Source: Myxacorys almedinensis A
GTDB lineage: Bacteria > Cyanobacteriota > Cyanobacteriia > Leptolyngbyales > Leptolyngbyaceae
Length of the DNA stretch: 64,000 nt
Direction: 5' to 3'
Assembly: GCF_010091945.1 (NCBI RefSeq)
Contig: NZ_WVIE01000014.1
Coordinates: 62,001-126,000, forward strand
The position numbers were made by a program, and so were the translations under genes. This document shows, in pieces, positions 6,669 through 15,599 of this stretch. Numbering within the stretch: position 1 is the first letter of the stretch; each line of letters opens with the position of its first letter. The notes below the pieces were generated by a model. It did not search any database and had not been told where the DNA came from. It saw nothing but the letters and a program-made list of their open reading frames with translations.

Positions 6669-8654
6669 ATGTTGAACCTTAAAGCAATGCGGAGTCTGAT
6701 TCTAACGACTCCAGTTTGGTTATGGGCAGGCTTTGTCATGCCCCACAAAGCCACGGCAGACGTTCATCAACCGCTCTCGAAACCATCCGTAGGAATCGTA
6801 GCAACAACGTCCCCTGTTTCTACTACAGAACTTGTAAGTAAATTGGATGCACAGGTTACAGATAGCCAATTTACAAATCATGAATTGCTGAAAGAGTCGC
6901 AAAAAATAGCGCAATTGCCATCGCCAGAAGATGCGCCTTTTCCATCACCCGAATCAACGCCAACACACAGGATGGCGGAAGACTACCAAAGTAGCCTTAA
7001 TGTTACTGGCATGTCAGCCGATGCCCCTGTTGATGAACGTTCGGAAATGTCTCAAGTGACCTCAGTCTCGCAGTTGGGAGATGTCAGACCAACCGATTGG
7101 GCATTTCAGGCGCTACAATCTCTCGTCGAGCGCTATGGCTGCATTGCGGGATATCCTGATCGTACCTATCGTGGAAATCGGGCACTGACCCGCTACGAGT
7201 TTGCTGCTGGGCTAAACGCTTGCCTTGATCGGGTAAATGAACTGATCGCGGCTTCTACTGCCGATTTAGTCAAAAAAGAAGACTTGGCAACCCTGCAAAA
7301 ACTGCAAGAAGAATTTGCCGCAGAACTGGCAACCCTGCGCGGGCGAGTCGATGCTCTTGAAGCTCGAACAACGACCCTTGAGCGACAGCAATTTTCTACA
7401 ACCACGAAACTGAGCGGGCAACTGTGGGTTAACCTTACCGGTGCCTTTACATCGGGTGATGTGACGACAGAGCGATCGCTAGCTCAGCCAAACAACCCCA
7501 ACCTTCCGCCCAGCCGTGGCATCACTGGCATTCCTTCTCGCGTTCAGCGCCGCGAACCCAACATCACCCTCAGCAATTACCTGTTCTTAACGCTCAACAC
7601 CTCGTTTACGGGCAAAGATTCGCTAATTACGCAACTGGTGGCTGGAAATGCAAGCTCTCCAGCTAACCAGCTTATATCGGCTGGCTTTTTCAACAGTTGG
7701 GGCACCCCCTTTACCGATCAAACCGGCACCCCGCAAGCTGGCTCAAATGCCGTTTACCTGCGAGAGTTGTCCTACACCTTTCCGCTAAACGACAGTATTC
7801 GGGTTGCGGTGGGCCCTCGCTTGAATGTTTACAAATACTTTGACGGCAATCGATTTACTAACTTTCTGACTGGGGCAGGAAGCTTTAACTCTAGTGGCAG
7901 CACCTTGTTCTCGGCAATCGATCGCGGCTCTGGAATTGCTCTAGTTTGGACAATTAGCCCCCAGTTTAAGTTCACGGCTGCCTACCTTGCAGAAAATACA
8001 GAATTCTTGAACTCGGCGCTGGGCTTCAACACATCTAGCAACCCAGCGAGAGGGCTGTTTAACAGCACCAACATGGCGATCGGAGAACTGGCATTTGCGC
8101 CCTCCAACGCCTTTACCCTGCGGCTCTTGTATGCTCGAAGCAATCTCCGTGCCTACAATGGCTTTATCGGCGGAGCAGTGGGCGAACCCTTGCCCTATGG
8201 CTATGCCGATGATGGATTTGGCGGGACGCTGAACGATGCTAGCGCAGATGCGTTTGTTGCCAACTTTGATTGGTTAATTAGCCCCAAGTTTGGTATTTTT
8301 GGGCGCTATTCTTATGGCGTCACAGAGATCGATCCGGTGAATGCAGCGCGAGCAAGCGGCGAGGTAAAAGTGCAGGCGTTTCAGCTTGGCTTAGGGTTTC
8401 CAGACTTGGGCAAAAAAGGAGCGCTGGGCGTCGTTTCGTTCCTCGTTCCTCACACCTATTTAAGCGGACGTGAGTTTCTCCTTTCTGGTAGAGGCGATGG
8501 AGGTAAGCAGTATGAACTGGAGGCATCGTACTACTTCCCGCTAAATAGAAACGTTGCGATCGTACCTTCCTTCTACGCTATCTTTAACCCTAATAACTTT
8601 GATAGCAATTCAACGGTGTACATCGGCAATCTCAGAACGCAATTTAGTTTCTAA
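6669..8654 (+). CDS. SLH-domain outer-membrane porin (OprB/iron-uptake porin type)
   Basis: A 661-aa secreted porin. The N-terminus is a basic signal peptide (about 1-30), followed by a low-complexity segment, one SLH domain (about 135-190, DVRPTDWAFQALQSL) that binds peptidoglycan-linked polymer, a coiled coil (about 200-245) and a C-terminal beta-barrel ending in aromatic TQFSF. The ATG at 6669 follows a good GAGG Shine-Dalgarno; an upstream in-frame ATG at 6636 lacks one. Such porins pass small solutes and inorganic ions. Its place beside purine genes suggests, but does not prove, a role in purine or guanidine entry. Confidence 0.9.
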   Translation: MLNLKAMRSLILTTPVWLWAGFVMPHKATADVHQPLSKPSVGIVATTSPVSTTELVSKLDAQVTDSQFTNHELLKESQKIAQLPSPEDAPFPSPESTPTHRMAEDYQSSLNVTGMSADAPVDERSEMSQVTSVSQLGDVRPTDWAFQALQSLVERYGCIAGYPDRTYRGNRALTRYEFAAGLNACLDRVNELIAASTADLVKKEDLATLQKLQEEFAAELATLRGRVDALEARTTTLERQQFSTTTKLSGQLWVNLTGAFTSGDVTTERSLAQPNNPNLPPSRGITGIPSRVQRREPNITLSNYLFLTLNTSFTGKDSLITQLVAGNASSPANQLISAGFFNSWGTPFTDQTGTPQAGSNAVYLRELSYTFPLNDSIRVAVGPRLNVYKYFDGNRFTNFLTGAGSFNSSGSTLFSAIDRGSGIALVWTISPQFKFTAAYLAENTEFLNSALGFNTSSNPARGLFNSTNMAIGELAFAPSNAFTLRLLYARSNLRAYNGFIGGAVGEPLPYGYADDGFGGTLNDASADAFVANFDWLISPKFGIFGRYSYGVTEIDPVNAARASGEVKVQAFQLGLGFPDLGKKGALGVVSFLVPHTYLSGREFLLSGRGDGGKQYELEASYYFPLNRNVAIVPSFYAIFNPNNFDSNSTVYIGNLRTQFSF

Positions 8655-8831
8655 CCGATTTTGACAGCAATTCCTTCAGATGACGCGCTGCTTCCGGCAT
8701 GGTAAGGCAAGGGAGGGAAGGTACATTTGGAGGAATTACAAATCAAATTGGTAGACGATCTCTCAATCATTTAGCAGCAAACGGATAGAGCAGGAGTCTG
8801 TTCTATCTTTTTTGTGAGCAGCCAAGACAAT

Positions 8832-8879
8832 TTGTGTGTTTGTAATCTTGTGTGTTTGTAATCTTGTGTGTTTGTCATC
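8832..8879. repeat. 16-bp tandem repeat, three copies
   Basis: TTGTGTGTTTGTAATC occurs twice perfectly and a third time with one change (TCATC end), in the spacer after the porin gene. There are too few copies and no spacers, so it is not a CRISPR. Confidence 0.9.
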
Positions 8880-8907
8880 ATTTATTTCTAATCGTCTCAT
8901 CAAGGTA

Positions 8908-9274
8908 ATACCAAATTAATCTGTAAATGCTACAGATGTGCGACCTCCCCCAACCCCTCTTTAGTCAGCTATCCATTAGGCAGAAGTCTTGCAAAGCCAA
9001 CTAACATGAGGGTTCTAGCGCTGGGTTGCGCTGGGTTAATCAGTCAGGTTTTCCCCGATTCCAACCCCTACGGCTGTGCCGAATTCCGATTCTCTCGATT
9101 TCCGCGATCAAATGCTCTAAAGTCAGCGAGATCTTGAATCCTTTGCAGGGTCTGGAACTAGCACAACCCATTTCTAGAACCCGCTTCTGTTCGACATTAC
9201 ATCGGCTTCTGTCTAATGGATAGCCGTAGGCAGGGGGGGCGAGGATCTGTTGCAGTGAAAATCAATTTGGTATA
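8908..9274. mobile_element. MITE-like element, copy 1 (interrupted)
   Basis: The element starts ATACCAAATTAATCTGTAAA and ends in a sequence whose reverse complement begins TATACCAAATTGATTTTCAC, so the two ends are imperfect inverted repeats. Inside are CCTCCCCCAACCCCTCTTTA and a GGGGGGGCGAGGATCTG segment. A 153-bp copy of the same design lies at 46748-46900. This copy is longer because a second inverted-repeat element (8968-9224) occupies its centre. There is no coding potential, so mobilisation would be in trans. It fills most of the porin-permease spacer. Confidence 0.75.
8968..9224. mobile_element. Nested inverted-repeat element inside MITE copy 1
   Basis: The ends CTATCCATTAGGCAGAAG (8969-8986) and CTTCTGTCTAATGGATAG (9206-9223) form an 18-bp inverted repeat with one mismatch. 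The 257-bp interior has no convincing gene. Compared with copy 2 at 46748, the host element lost about 38 bp of its centre at this point, so insertion was accompanied by replacement or deletion. Confidence 0.7.
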
Positions 9275-9276
9275 AT

Positions 9277-10746
9277 TTATCTTTTTGGAAAAACTTCAGT
9301 TTCGGTTGTTGCCCTAGAAAAAGGGACTAATCTTTCAGACTGAGGTAATACAAGATTCAGCACAAGAGCACAAATCGAGCCAGTGGCAACTCCAGATTCT
9401 AAAACACTTTTTACAACGCTAGGAAAATGCTGTAACGCCTCAGGAGCAAACGTCACACCAAGCCCACTCGTTAACGAAACAGCCAGGATAATAAATGCTC
9501 GGTTATCAATTTCAACTTCGCGGAGAATGTTGAATCCGGCAACGGTAACGCTACCAAACATCAACATAATAGCTCCGCCAAATACAGATGTTGGAATTGC
9601 TAACAGCACTCCGCCCACCCACGGAAATAGACCCAGAAAAGCTAAAATTCCTGCAACATAAAACCCAATATACCGACTGCCAACCCCTGTAAGCTGAATG
9701 ATGCCATTATTTTGAGCCGGAGTCACAATTGGAAACGTACCGCAAATCGAAGCAATGAGCGAATTGATGCCATCGCCCAAGATACCCCCTTTGAGCCGAT
9801 GAATATAAACATTTCCTTCAATGGGCTGGTCAGAAACCAGGGATGTAGCAGTGATATCACCCAACGCTTCGAGCGTCAGAACCAGATAAATGATGATGAA
9901 AGAAATGAAAGTTGCTCCGTCAAACGCTAAGCCAAATCGGAACGGCATCGGAACATTTAACAAAGGTAAATTGCTAAGGTGGCTAAAGTCTGCAATGCCT
10001 AAACCTATAGAAGCTACAAAACCAGTTAGCAACCCAACGATAATCGATCCCATTCTAAGATAGCGGTTGGAACTGGCACTACACCCACCGACGATCGCAA
10101 ACACCGCGATCGCAAGTGCCCAGTTTTGTAAACTGCCAAACGCGAGGGGGCTATCAGGGTCATGGGCTGCGATCGCAACGGCTGCCCCGCCACCTGCCAT
10201 ATAAAACATACCCACCTTCACCAAGCACAACCCAATCAGCGTGACTGCCGTGCCCGTCACTAGGGGCGTAAAGAGTTTGCTGGTTAAATGCAAAAATCGG
10301 CTCAACACGATCGGAACCAGGGAACCGCAAAAACATAGCCCCAAGATCAGCGACAGCGTTTCTTCCGAAGTTTTTCCTTGCTGAAGCGAGGTTGCTGCGA
10401 TCGCTAAAATTGGAGTCACAAACGCAAAACTCGTTCCTTGAATGCTGAGCAAGCCAGAGCCGATCCCTCTAAACTGGCGCACCTGAATGAACGTACCCAG
10501 CCCAGACACAAAGAGCGACATCCCTAAAATGTAGCTGGCGGTGTTGGCATCTAGCCCCAAAGCACCTGCGATCATCAGCCCTGGCGTCACGATGGGAATA
10601 AAGATGGCACAGACATGCTGCACTGCGACAAAAAGAGACTCTCTCACCGGAGGGCGATCGTCTAGCCCATACAACAGTTGAGGTTGTTTGGCTACAGTTT
10701 GTTTGGCTACAGGGGGCTTGGCGGCGCGGGGGCTGGTCGATGGCAT
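9277..10746 (-). CDS. NCS2 xanthine/urate permease
   Basis: This 489-aa protein of the nucleobase-cation symporter-2 family has about 12-14 membrane segments. It shows the QNNG signature motif (TPAQNNGIIQLTGVGSR at about residues 330-346), which in xanthine and urate carriers of this family is followed by IQLT, and the TM8 acidic motif ALGDITATS. The N-terminus has a repeat of PPVAKQTVAKQ. With hpxO and uraH about 4-6 kb away and a shared operator-like sequence upstream, urate or xanthine uptake is the likeliest job. The gene ends only 3 bp from the MITE-like element. Confidence 0.92.
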   Translation of the reverse strand: MPSTSPRAAKPPVAKQTVAKQPQLLYGLDDRPPVRESLFVAVQHVCAIFIPIVTPGLMIAGALGLDANTASYILGMSLFVSGLGTFIQVRQFRGIGSGLLSIQGTSFAFVTPILAIAATSLQQGKTSEETLSLILGLCFCGSLVPIVLSRFLHLTSKLFTPLVTGTAVTLIGLCLVKVGMFYMAGGGAAVAIAAHDPDSPLAFGSLQNWALAIAVFAIVGGCSASSNRYLRMGSIIVGLLTGFVASIGLGIADFSHLSNLPLLNVPMPFRFGLAFDGATFISFIIIYLVLTLEALGDITATSLVSDQPIEGNVYIHRLKGGILGDGINSLIASICGTFPIVTPAQNNGIIQLTGVGSRYIGFYVAGILAFLGLFPWVGGVLLAIPTSVFGGAIMLMFGSVTVAGFNILREVEIDNRAFIILAVSLTSGLGVTFAPEALQHFPSVVKSVLESGVATGSICALVLNLVLPQSERLVPFSRATTETEVFPKR

Positions 10747-11051
10747 AGAAAATCCTTAATTTGTAGCTTAATTTGCGATGGCTGCGTTCCTGTCCTTGAA
10801 ATTGGTACAGGAGCAGTTTATCGATATTTGTTTGTTGTTTCTGATACAAAAAACGAGTAATTTGGCACTGGGGTATCAGCGAATGCGGAGCCATCGTTTC
10901 ATCCTATTTAAGCGGCAATTTTGTATACTGTGTACAAAATCTGGATAATTTATGTCTTAATGAGGATCTCCCATCCCATGAGAAACAGCAATTTCTTACC
11001 TGCGAACTGCAAATAAGCTTTAGGATCGAAGAAACTACCTCTTCGCCATTC
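10747..11051. other. Divergent spacer, permease to selO
   Basis: This 305-bp gene-free spacer holds the promoters of the two divergent genes. The only structure I see is the near-perfect palindrome at 10918-10940. Confidence 0.6.
10918..10940. promoter_or_regulatory. Putative GntR operator upstream of purine permease
   Basis: The arms ATTTTGTATAC and GTGTACAAAAT flank a central T and form a 23-bp dyad with a single mismatched pair. The core TTGTATACTGTGTACAA agrees with the site upstream of hpxO at 13 of 17 positions. It is about 170 bp upstream of the permease start and 110 bp upstream of selO. GTA-N7-TAC is also present, but NtcA requires N8. Confidence 0.6.
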
Positions 11052-12497
11052 ATGTCTTCGATCGCTAAGCACAATCCGTTACTAGCACTCAACTACGAGC
11101 CTGCCTTCGAGCGTTTGGGAAACGATTTTTCTGAGCTTGTGGCGGCGGCAGAGTTTCCGCAGCACATTGTACGATTTCGCAATAACGATGTTGTGGCACA
11201 GTTGGGGCTTGACCCGCAAACAGTGAGCGATCAGCACTTTATTGAAGCCTTCGGCAAGTTTCAAGGGCGAGAGCCATTTTTAGCCATGCGCTACCACGGC
11301 TACCAGTTTGGGGAATACAATCCAGCGTTGGGGGATGGCAGAGGCTTTTTGTATGGTCAAGTTCGGGGGGGCGGTGCATCGGTAGAGAGCCGCGATCGCG
11401 AACTGTATGACTTTGGAACCAAAGGATCGGGAAGAACGCCCTACTCTAGAGGCGGGGATGGGCGGCTGACTCTCAAGGGCGGCGTCAGAGAAGTGTTGGC
11501 GGCAGAAATGCTGCATCGGTTGAAGGTTCGGACATCGCGATGCCTGAGTTTGATCGAAACGGGCGAACGGCTCTGGCGAGGAGATGAGCCATCTCCGACG
11601 CGATCGTCGGTAATGATTCGATTCAGTCGATCGCACATTCGCTTTGGCACATTTGAGCGGTTAGATCGGCTAAATCGCAAAGATATGATCGCGGTGTTGC
11701 TAGATCATGTTATCGACTATTACTATCCACATTTGCTAGAAGATCGCGATCGCTACGCCTTATTTTATTCAGAATTAGTTCGGCGAACGGCAACGCTAGT
11801 CGCCCAATGGATGGCGGCTGGATTTTGCCACGCAGTTTTGAATACCGATAATATGTCGATTACAGGAGAAAGTTTTGATTACGGTCCTTACGGGTTTATT
11901 CCAAGTTATGATCCAACGTTTACAGCCGCTTATTTCGATTACTATGGGCGCTATAGTTACGCCAATCAACCCTCTATCTGCCGTTGGAATTTAGAGATGT
12001 TGCAAGCTCCATTAAAGCGAGTGATTGCATTACCTGATTTAGAAACGAGCCTATCTGCATTCGATCAGTATTACGAAGAAGCGTATCAGCAAAGGATGCT
12101 TTACCGATTAGGATTTGATCAGGTAGAAGATTCTATTGCAAAAAAGTTGGTAGTGCTAACCGTTCAGTTTTTAAAGGAATCTCAGGTTGACTATCACGAT
12201 TTCTTTTGGAAACTGACGGATCAATTTTCACCCCAGTGGCGAGAAAACCCCAGCTATATGTTCAGCGAAGTCACGCTTTCTGACGAGTTTATAAATTTAT
12301 TGAATCAATGGCGAGAAACATATCATTTAGCCCTAAATCTTGTTGCAGATGATCCTACACAAATCAGCGATCGCTTGCGCCAATATAACTCCGAAGTCGG
12401 ATTAGTCCGTCCAGAGATTGAGGCAATTTGGGAGCCAATTGTGCAACAAGATGATTGGCAACCTTTCTATGATTTGCTGACTAGAATTCGCTCGTAG
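11052..12497 (+). CDS. selO: Protein adenylyltransferase SelO (YdiU family)
   Basis: SelO is a pseudokinase-fold enzyme that transfers AMP to proteins. The N-terminal region shows the family pattern ([19 protein letters not shown] at about residues 78-97, then [20 protein letters not shown] at about 124-142), and the active-site stretch [20 protein letters not shown] is at about residue 260-280. The 481-aa length is normal. The C-terminal selenocysteine/cysteine site of some homologues is absent, as in many bacteria. It is followed 14 bp later by a GNAT gene. Confidence 0.93.
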   Translation: MSSIAKHNPLLALNYEPAFERLGNDFSELVAAAEFPQHIVRFRNNDVVAQLGLDPQTVSDQHFIEAFGKFQGREPFLAMRYHGYQFGEYNPALGDGRGFLYGQVRGGGASVESRDRELYDFGTKGSGRTPYSRGGDGRLTLKGGVREVLAAEMLHRLKVRTSRCLSLIETGERLWRGDEPSPTRSSVMIRFSRSHIRFGTFERLDRLNRKDMIAVLLDHVIDYYYPHLLEDRDRYALFYSELVRRTATLVAQWMAAGFCHAVLNTDNMSITGESFDYGPYGFIPSYDPTFTAAYFDYYGRYSYANQPSICRWNLEMLQAPLKRVIALPDLETSLSAFDQYYEEAYQQRMLYRLGFDQVEDSIAKKLVVLTVQFLKESQVDYHDFFWKLTDQFSPQWRENPSYMFSEVTLSDEFINLLNQWRETYHLALNLVADDPTQISDRLRQYNSEVGLVRPEIEAIWEPIVQQDDWQPFYDLLTRIRS

Positions 12498-12511
12498 AGA
12501 GTTCTAAAAGA

Positions 12512-13084
12512 ATGCTAGAACCCCCCGTTTTTGTCACTTCAAGGCTGATTGTTCGGTTGTTGTCTCAACAAGATGTTTCCTCAGTGCTTGAGTACTATAA
12601 AGAAAATAGAGCCTTTCTCGAACCCTTTGAACCCGTTCGACCCAGAAACTTTTACATGAAAGATTTTTGGGCACAGCAAATCGAGAAAAGCCTTATTGAG
12701 TTTGGGTACGATCGCTCGCTTCGGCTGTTTATATTTAATCAAGAAGAGCCTAAAAAAGTGATTGGGACAGCTAATTTTACGCAAATGGTTCAGGGCGTCT
12801 CTTATTCGTGCAGTTTGGGCTATAGTCTTGCTAAAAAAGCTCAGGGAAATGGCTACATGTCGGAAGCGTTGCAGCCGGGAATTCAATATTTGTTTGAGGG
12901 GTTAAATTTGCATCGAATTAATGCCAATTATATGCCCCACAATCGGCGGAGTGCGAGTGTGCTAAAAAAGCTAGGATTTGTGATAGAAGGCTATGCTAGA
13001 GATTACCTCCTGATTAATGGGAAGTGGGAGGATCATATCTTAACTAGCTTAGTCAATTCCGATTGGAAATCTGATATCCGATGA
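12512..13084 (+). CDS. GNAT N-acetyltransferase (RimJ/RimL type)
   Basis: A 190-aa GNAT protein. It has the N-terminal [13 protein letters not shown] motif, the acetyl-CoA loop region [19 protein letters not shown] (about residues 104-122) and the C-terminal [20 protein letters not shown] block (about 149-168) typical of RimJ-like enzymes that modify N-termini of ribosomal or other proteins. It is tightly packed between selO (14 bp) and mnmE (4-bp ATGA overlap), which indicates co-transcription. The exact substrate is not evident. Confidence 0.92.
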   Translation: MLEPPVFVTSRLIVRLLSQQDVSSVLEYYKENRAFLEPFEPVRPRNFYMKDFWAQQIEKSLIEFGYDRSLRLFIFNQEEPKKVIGTANFTQMVQGVSYSCSLGYSLAKKAQGNGYMSEALQPGIQYLFEGLNLHRINANYMPHNRRSASVLKKLGFVIEGYARDYLLINGKWEDHILTSLVNSDWKSDIR

Positions 13085-14451
13085 GAGAAACTATTGCCGC
13101 GATCGCAACTGCAATTGTGCCCGAACAGGGCAGCGTTGGCATTGTCAGACTATCTGGCGAAAAAGCTACTGCGATCGCGCAAATCCTGTTTCATGCTCCG
13201 GGTCAGCAACCGTGGGACACCCATCGCATTTTATACGGATTTATTCGTCATCCAAAAACACAAACGATTATCGATGAAGCGTTGTTGTTGCTGATGTTTG
13301 CCCCGCGATCGTACACTCGCGAAGACGTGGTTGAATTTCACTGTCACGGTGGAATTATGGCAGTTCAGCAAGTCTTACACCTTTGCCTTGAGGAGGGTGC
13401 TAAACTAGCCCAACCCGGAGAATTTACGCTGCGAGCATTTCTAAACGGTCGATTAGATCTATCTCAAGCTGAAAGCATTTCAGATTTGGTTGGGGCGCGA
13501 TCGCAGCAAGCGGCTCAAAGCGCGATCGCAGGGTTGCAAGGCAAATTAGCCGCTCCGATTCGCCACCTCCGAGCTAACTGTTTAGACATTTTGGCAGAGG
13601 TTGAAGCCCGGATTGATTTTGAAGACGATCTGCCCCCGTTGGATGAATCTGCCATTCGATCGCAACTAGAACAGGTGCTAGACAATGTGACGCAACTATT
13701 GGCAACGGCAGACCGAGGCGAACTGCTGCGGACGGGGCTGAAAGTGGCGATCGTGGGTCGCCCGAATGTTGGAAAATCGAGCCTTTTGAACGCTTGGAGC
13801 CGCAGCGATCGCGCGATCGTCACTGCTCTTCCAGGCACGACCCGCGATGTGGTTGAGTCTCAGCTTGTCGTTGGCGGGATTCCAGTGCAAGTTTTGGATA
13901 CGGCTGGCATTCGCGAAACCGAAGATCAAGTCGAGAAAATTGGCGTAGCGCGATCGCGCTCTGCTGCCCAACGCGCCGATTTGGTGTTGTTGACGATCGA
14001 CGCACAAGCAGGCTGGACGGTCGCCGATCAAGAAATTTATGACCAGGTAAGTGCCGACCGTCCCTTAATTCTTGTGATCAACAAGATCGATTTAATTGAC
14101 CCTGCCCACCCTCCTGACTCTCCCCCATTCATCCAAAAAACAGTTCACACCGCCGCCGCTCACCATCACGGCATTGATCAGCTAGAGCAGACGATCTTAT
14201 CAACCCTCCAAACTGGGCAACTTCAAGCAGCTAATCTCGACGTTGCGATTAATCAGCGCCAAGCGGCTGCCTTGACCAACGCAAAAATAGCGCTTCAACA
14301 AGTGCAAGCTACGATCGCAGATCAACTCCCCTTAGATTTTTGGACGATCGATCTAAGAATGGCCATTCAGTCTCTCAGTGAAATTTTGGGTGAAGATGTG
14401 ACCGAATCGGTTTTAAATCGAATTTTCAGCCGATTTTGTATTGGGAAATAG
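13081..14451 (+). CDS. mnmE: tRNA modification GTPase MnmE
   Basis: MnmE with MnmG adds the carboxymethylaminomethyl group at U34 of certain tRNAs. The N-terminal folate-binding domain (about residues 1-118) carries the HCHGG segment; the G domain has G1 GRPNVGKSS near 226, G2 PGTTRDV, G3 DTAG near 274 and G4 NKID near 335; and the protein ends with the invariant CIGK. At 456 aa it is complete. Its ATG overlaps the stop of the GNAT gene by 4 nt. Confidence 0.97.
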   Translation: MRETIAAIATAIVPEQGSVGIVRLSGEKATAIAQILFHAPGQQPWDTHRILYGFIRHPKTQTIIDEALLLLMFAPRSYTREDVVEFHCHGGIMAVQQVLHLCLEEGAKLAQPGEFTLRAFLNGRLDLSQAESISDLVGARSQQAAQSAIAGLQGKLAAPIRHLRANCLDILAEVEARIDFEDDLPPLDESAIRSQLEQVLDNVTQLLATADRGELLRTGLKVAIVGRPNVGKSSLLNAWSRSDRAIVTALPGTTRDVVESQLVVGGIPVQVLDTAGIRETEDQVEKIGVARSRSAAQRADLVLLTIDAQAGWTVADQEIYDQVSADRPLILVINKIDLIDPAHPPDSPPFIQKTVHTAAAHHHGIDQLEQTILSTLQTGQLQAANLDVAINQRQAAALTNAKIALQQVQATIADQLPLDFWTIDLRMAIQSLSEILGEDVTESVLNRIFSRFCIGK

Positions 14452-14528
14452 GGTTTTAGTAGTGCCGTTCTAAAATCAAAACCCGCTCCCAAACCGCCGG
14501 AAAAACAAGCGCTGTGATGGCTACAGGC

Positions 14529-14688
14529 TGCCTCATAGCATGCCTCATAGCATATAGCAGGTATAGCGATTGTTCGGATATGCCGCTCAGCGCGATCGCA
14601 CCTAAGCCTATCTCAGCCAAAGCGATGAAAGCGAAATCGGCGGAGCGCTGACTATACGCTAACTATAAGTCTACGCTAACTATAAGTC
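14529..14688. repeat. Short tandem duplications downstream of mnmE
   Basis: Two perfect direct duplications lie in this spacer: GCCTCATAGCAT twice near 14529-14552, and TACGCTAACTATAAGTC twice at 14655-14671 and 14672-14688. The second one reaches into the end of the small minus-strand frame at 14680-14871. Confidence 0.8.
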
Positions 14689-14871
14689 TATGGGCGATGC
14701 AGAGCATGGAACTCCCCAAGATGCAGCCAACACGTCTGCCCAGTCTGCGGTTGGGTCAATTTCTTCTAAACTCGTAAAAGCATCGATCGCGCCTGCAACC
14801 TCAAGATCAGGTTCAATTTCGTGCTGAGGCGCGTTGCCCTCTAAAAACAGATGACTGAGATCAAAGCTCAT
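14680..14871 (-). CDS. Small acidic hypothetical protein
   Basis: A 63-codon frame encodes an acidic peptide (LEVAGAIDAFTSLEEIDP followed by TADWADVLAASW) whose composition looks protein-like. There is no Shine-Dalgarno before its ATG, and the last codons and the stop lie inside a 17-bp duplication, so the C-terminus may have been altered recently. I do not recognise a family, and it may be spurious. Confidence 0.3.
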   Translation of the reverse strand: MSFDLSHLFLEGNAPQHEIEPDLEVAGAIDAFTSLEEIDPTADWADVLAASWGVPCSASPIDL

Positions 14872-15135
14872 AAGCTATACCGTTGGCAATAATAAGGTGC
14901 TAGACCAAGACTCTAGACGATCGGCACTCTCAAGACTTGGTAGGTGAGAAACGAAAAAGCACTAAACCGGAAACAAAAGGCTAAATATCGTGCCGACCCC
15001 GATTTCGCTGGTTACCGATATCTTACCGTTTTGTAAGTCTACAATTCGCGGTTAGAACAACCATTGCAACGATCGGGTAATTGCCCGTGCGGGGGGCAGC
15101 ATGTCTCAGATGAGCATTGGCGCTTTACGGAGGGA

Positions 15136-15420
15136 ATGCCGCAAACGCCCACCGATCTAATTGACGATCTGATCACGATGGGACTTTACCAACCGCAAGC
15201 CCTAGATCTTGCTGACACGCTGACCCAAGTTGAACTCAAAGAAGCCCTATTTTTGCACAATGTTAGCGATGGCTCGCCCGATCGCAAGCGGCTCTGCCAA
15301 GAGTTGATCAAAGAAGCGGGGGGGGTTGGATCAGGCATTTGCTGCTGCATTTGGTTCCCAATCGGCTGCTTTTTTTGGCAACACGATTCGCAATCGTGTT
15401 CAGCCGTCGCACATTTCTAA
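15136..15420 (+). CDS. Hypothetical protein with a G8-tract frameshift
   Basis: From the ATG at 15136 (MPQTPTDLIDD) the frame encodes a helical, non-secreted protein until a run of eight G at 15318-15325. After the run the current frame gives an implausible Cys/Trp-rich tail (GICCCIWFPIGCFFW). Removing one G gives a natural-looking continuation (LDQAFAAAFGSQSAAFFGN, ending HISN) that stops at 15424. The intact protein would be about 95 aa. The run is therefore a real frameshift, a slippery or phase-variable site, or a sequencing error. The family is not recognised. Confidence 0.5.
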   Translation: MPQTPTDLIDDLITMGLYQPQALDLADTLTQVELKEALFLHNVSDGSPDRKRLCQELIKEAGGVGSGICCCIWFPIGCFFWQHDSQSCSAVAHF

Positions 15421-15545
15421 CTAGAGTTGCTGTAGCAGCCGCGCTGGTAGCGATGAGCAGTTGCGGCAGAGAATCCCCCACTACCCAGGTCTCGTCTACC
15501 CCTGCGTCGGGAACGGGCAGCCTAAACCCGGCTGGTTTCGACTAG
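15396..15545 (+). pseudogene. Tiny lipoprotein or remnant of a binding-protein gene
   Basis: From a GTG at 15396 a 49-codon frame encodes a clear lipoprotein signal peptide: FSRRTFL, a hydrophobic AVAAALVAM stretch, then SSC, followed by a Ser/Thr/Gly linker, and stops after SLNPAGFD. FSRRxFL plus lipobox is the usual start of cyanobacterial ABC binding proteins such as NrtA and CmpA, but the binding domain is missing. It overlaps the end of the frameshifted gene. It is either a decayed gene start or a real small lipoprotein. Confidence 0.4.
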
Positions 15546-15599
15546 ATAAAGTCGAGTTTGGGCTGGCGCTATTGCTTTGCCGATCCTGAGAACATGAAA

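Noticed and set aside
8832-8879. Possible CRISPR-like repeat
   Set aside because: There are only three contiguous copies with no unique spacers and no cas genes in the window.
10921-10935. GTA-N7-TAC as an NtcA site upstream of the permease
   Set aside because: NtcA sites need N8; the 23-bp dyad is better explained as a GntR-type operator.
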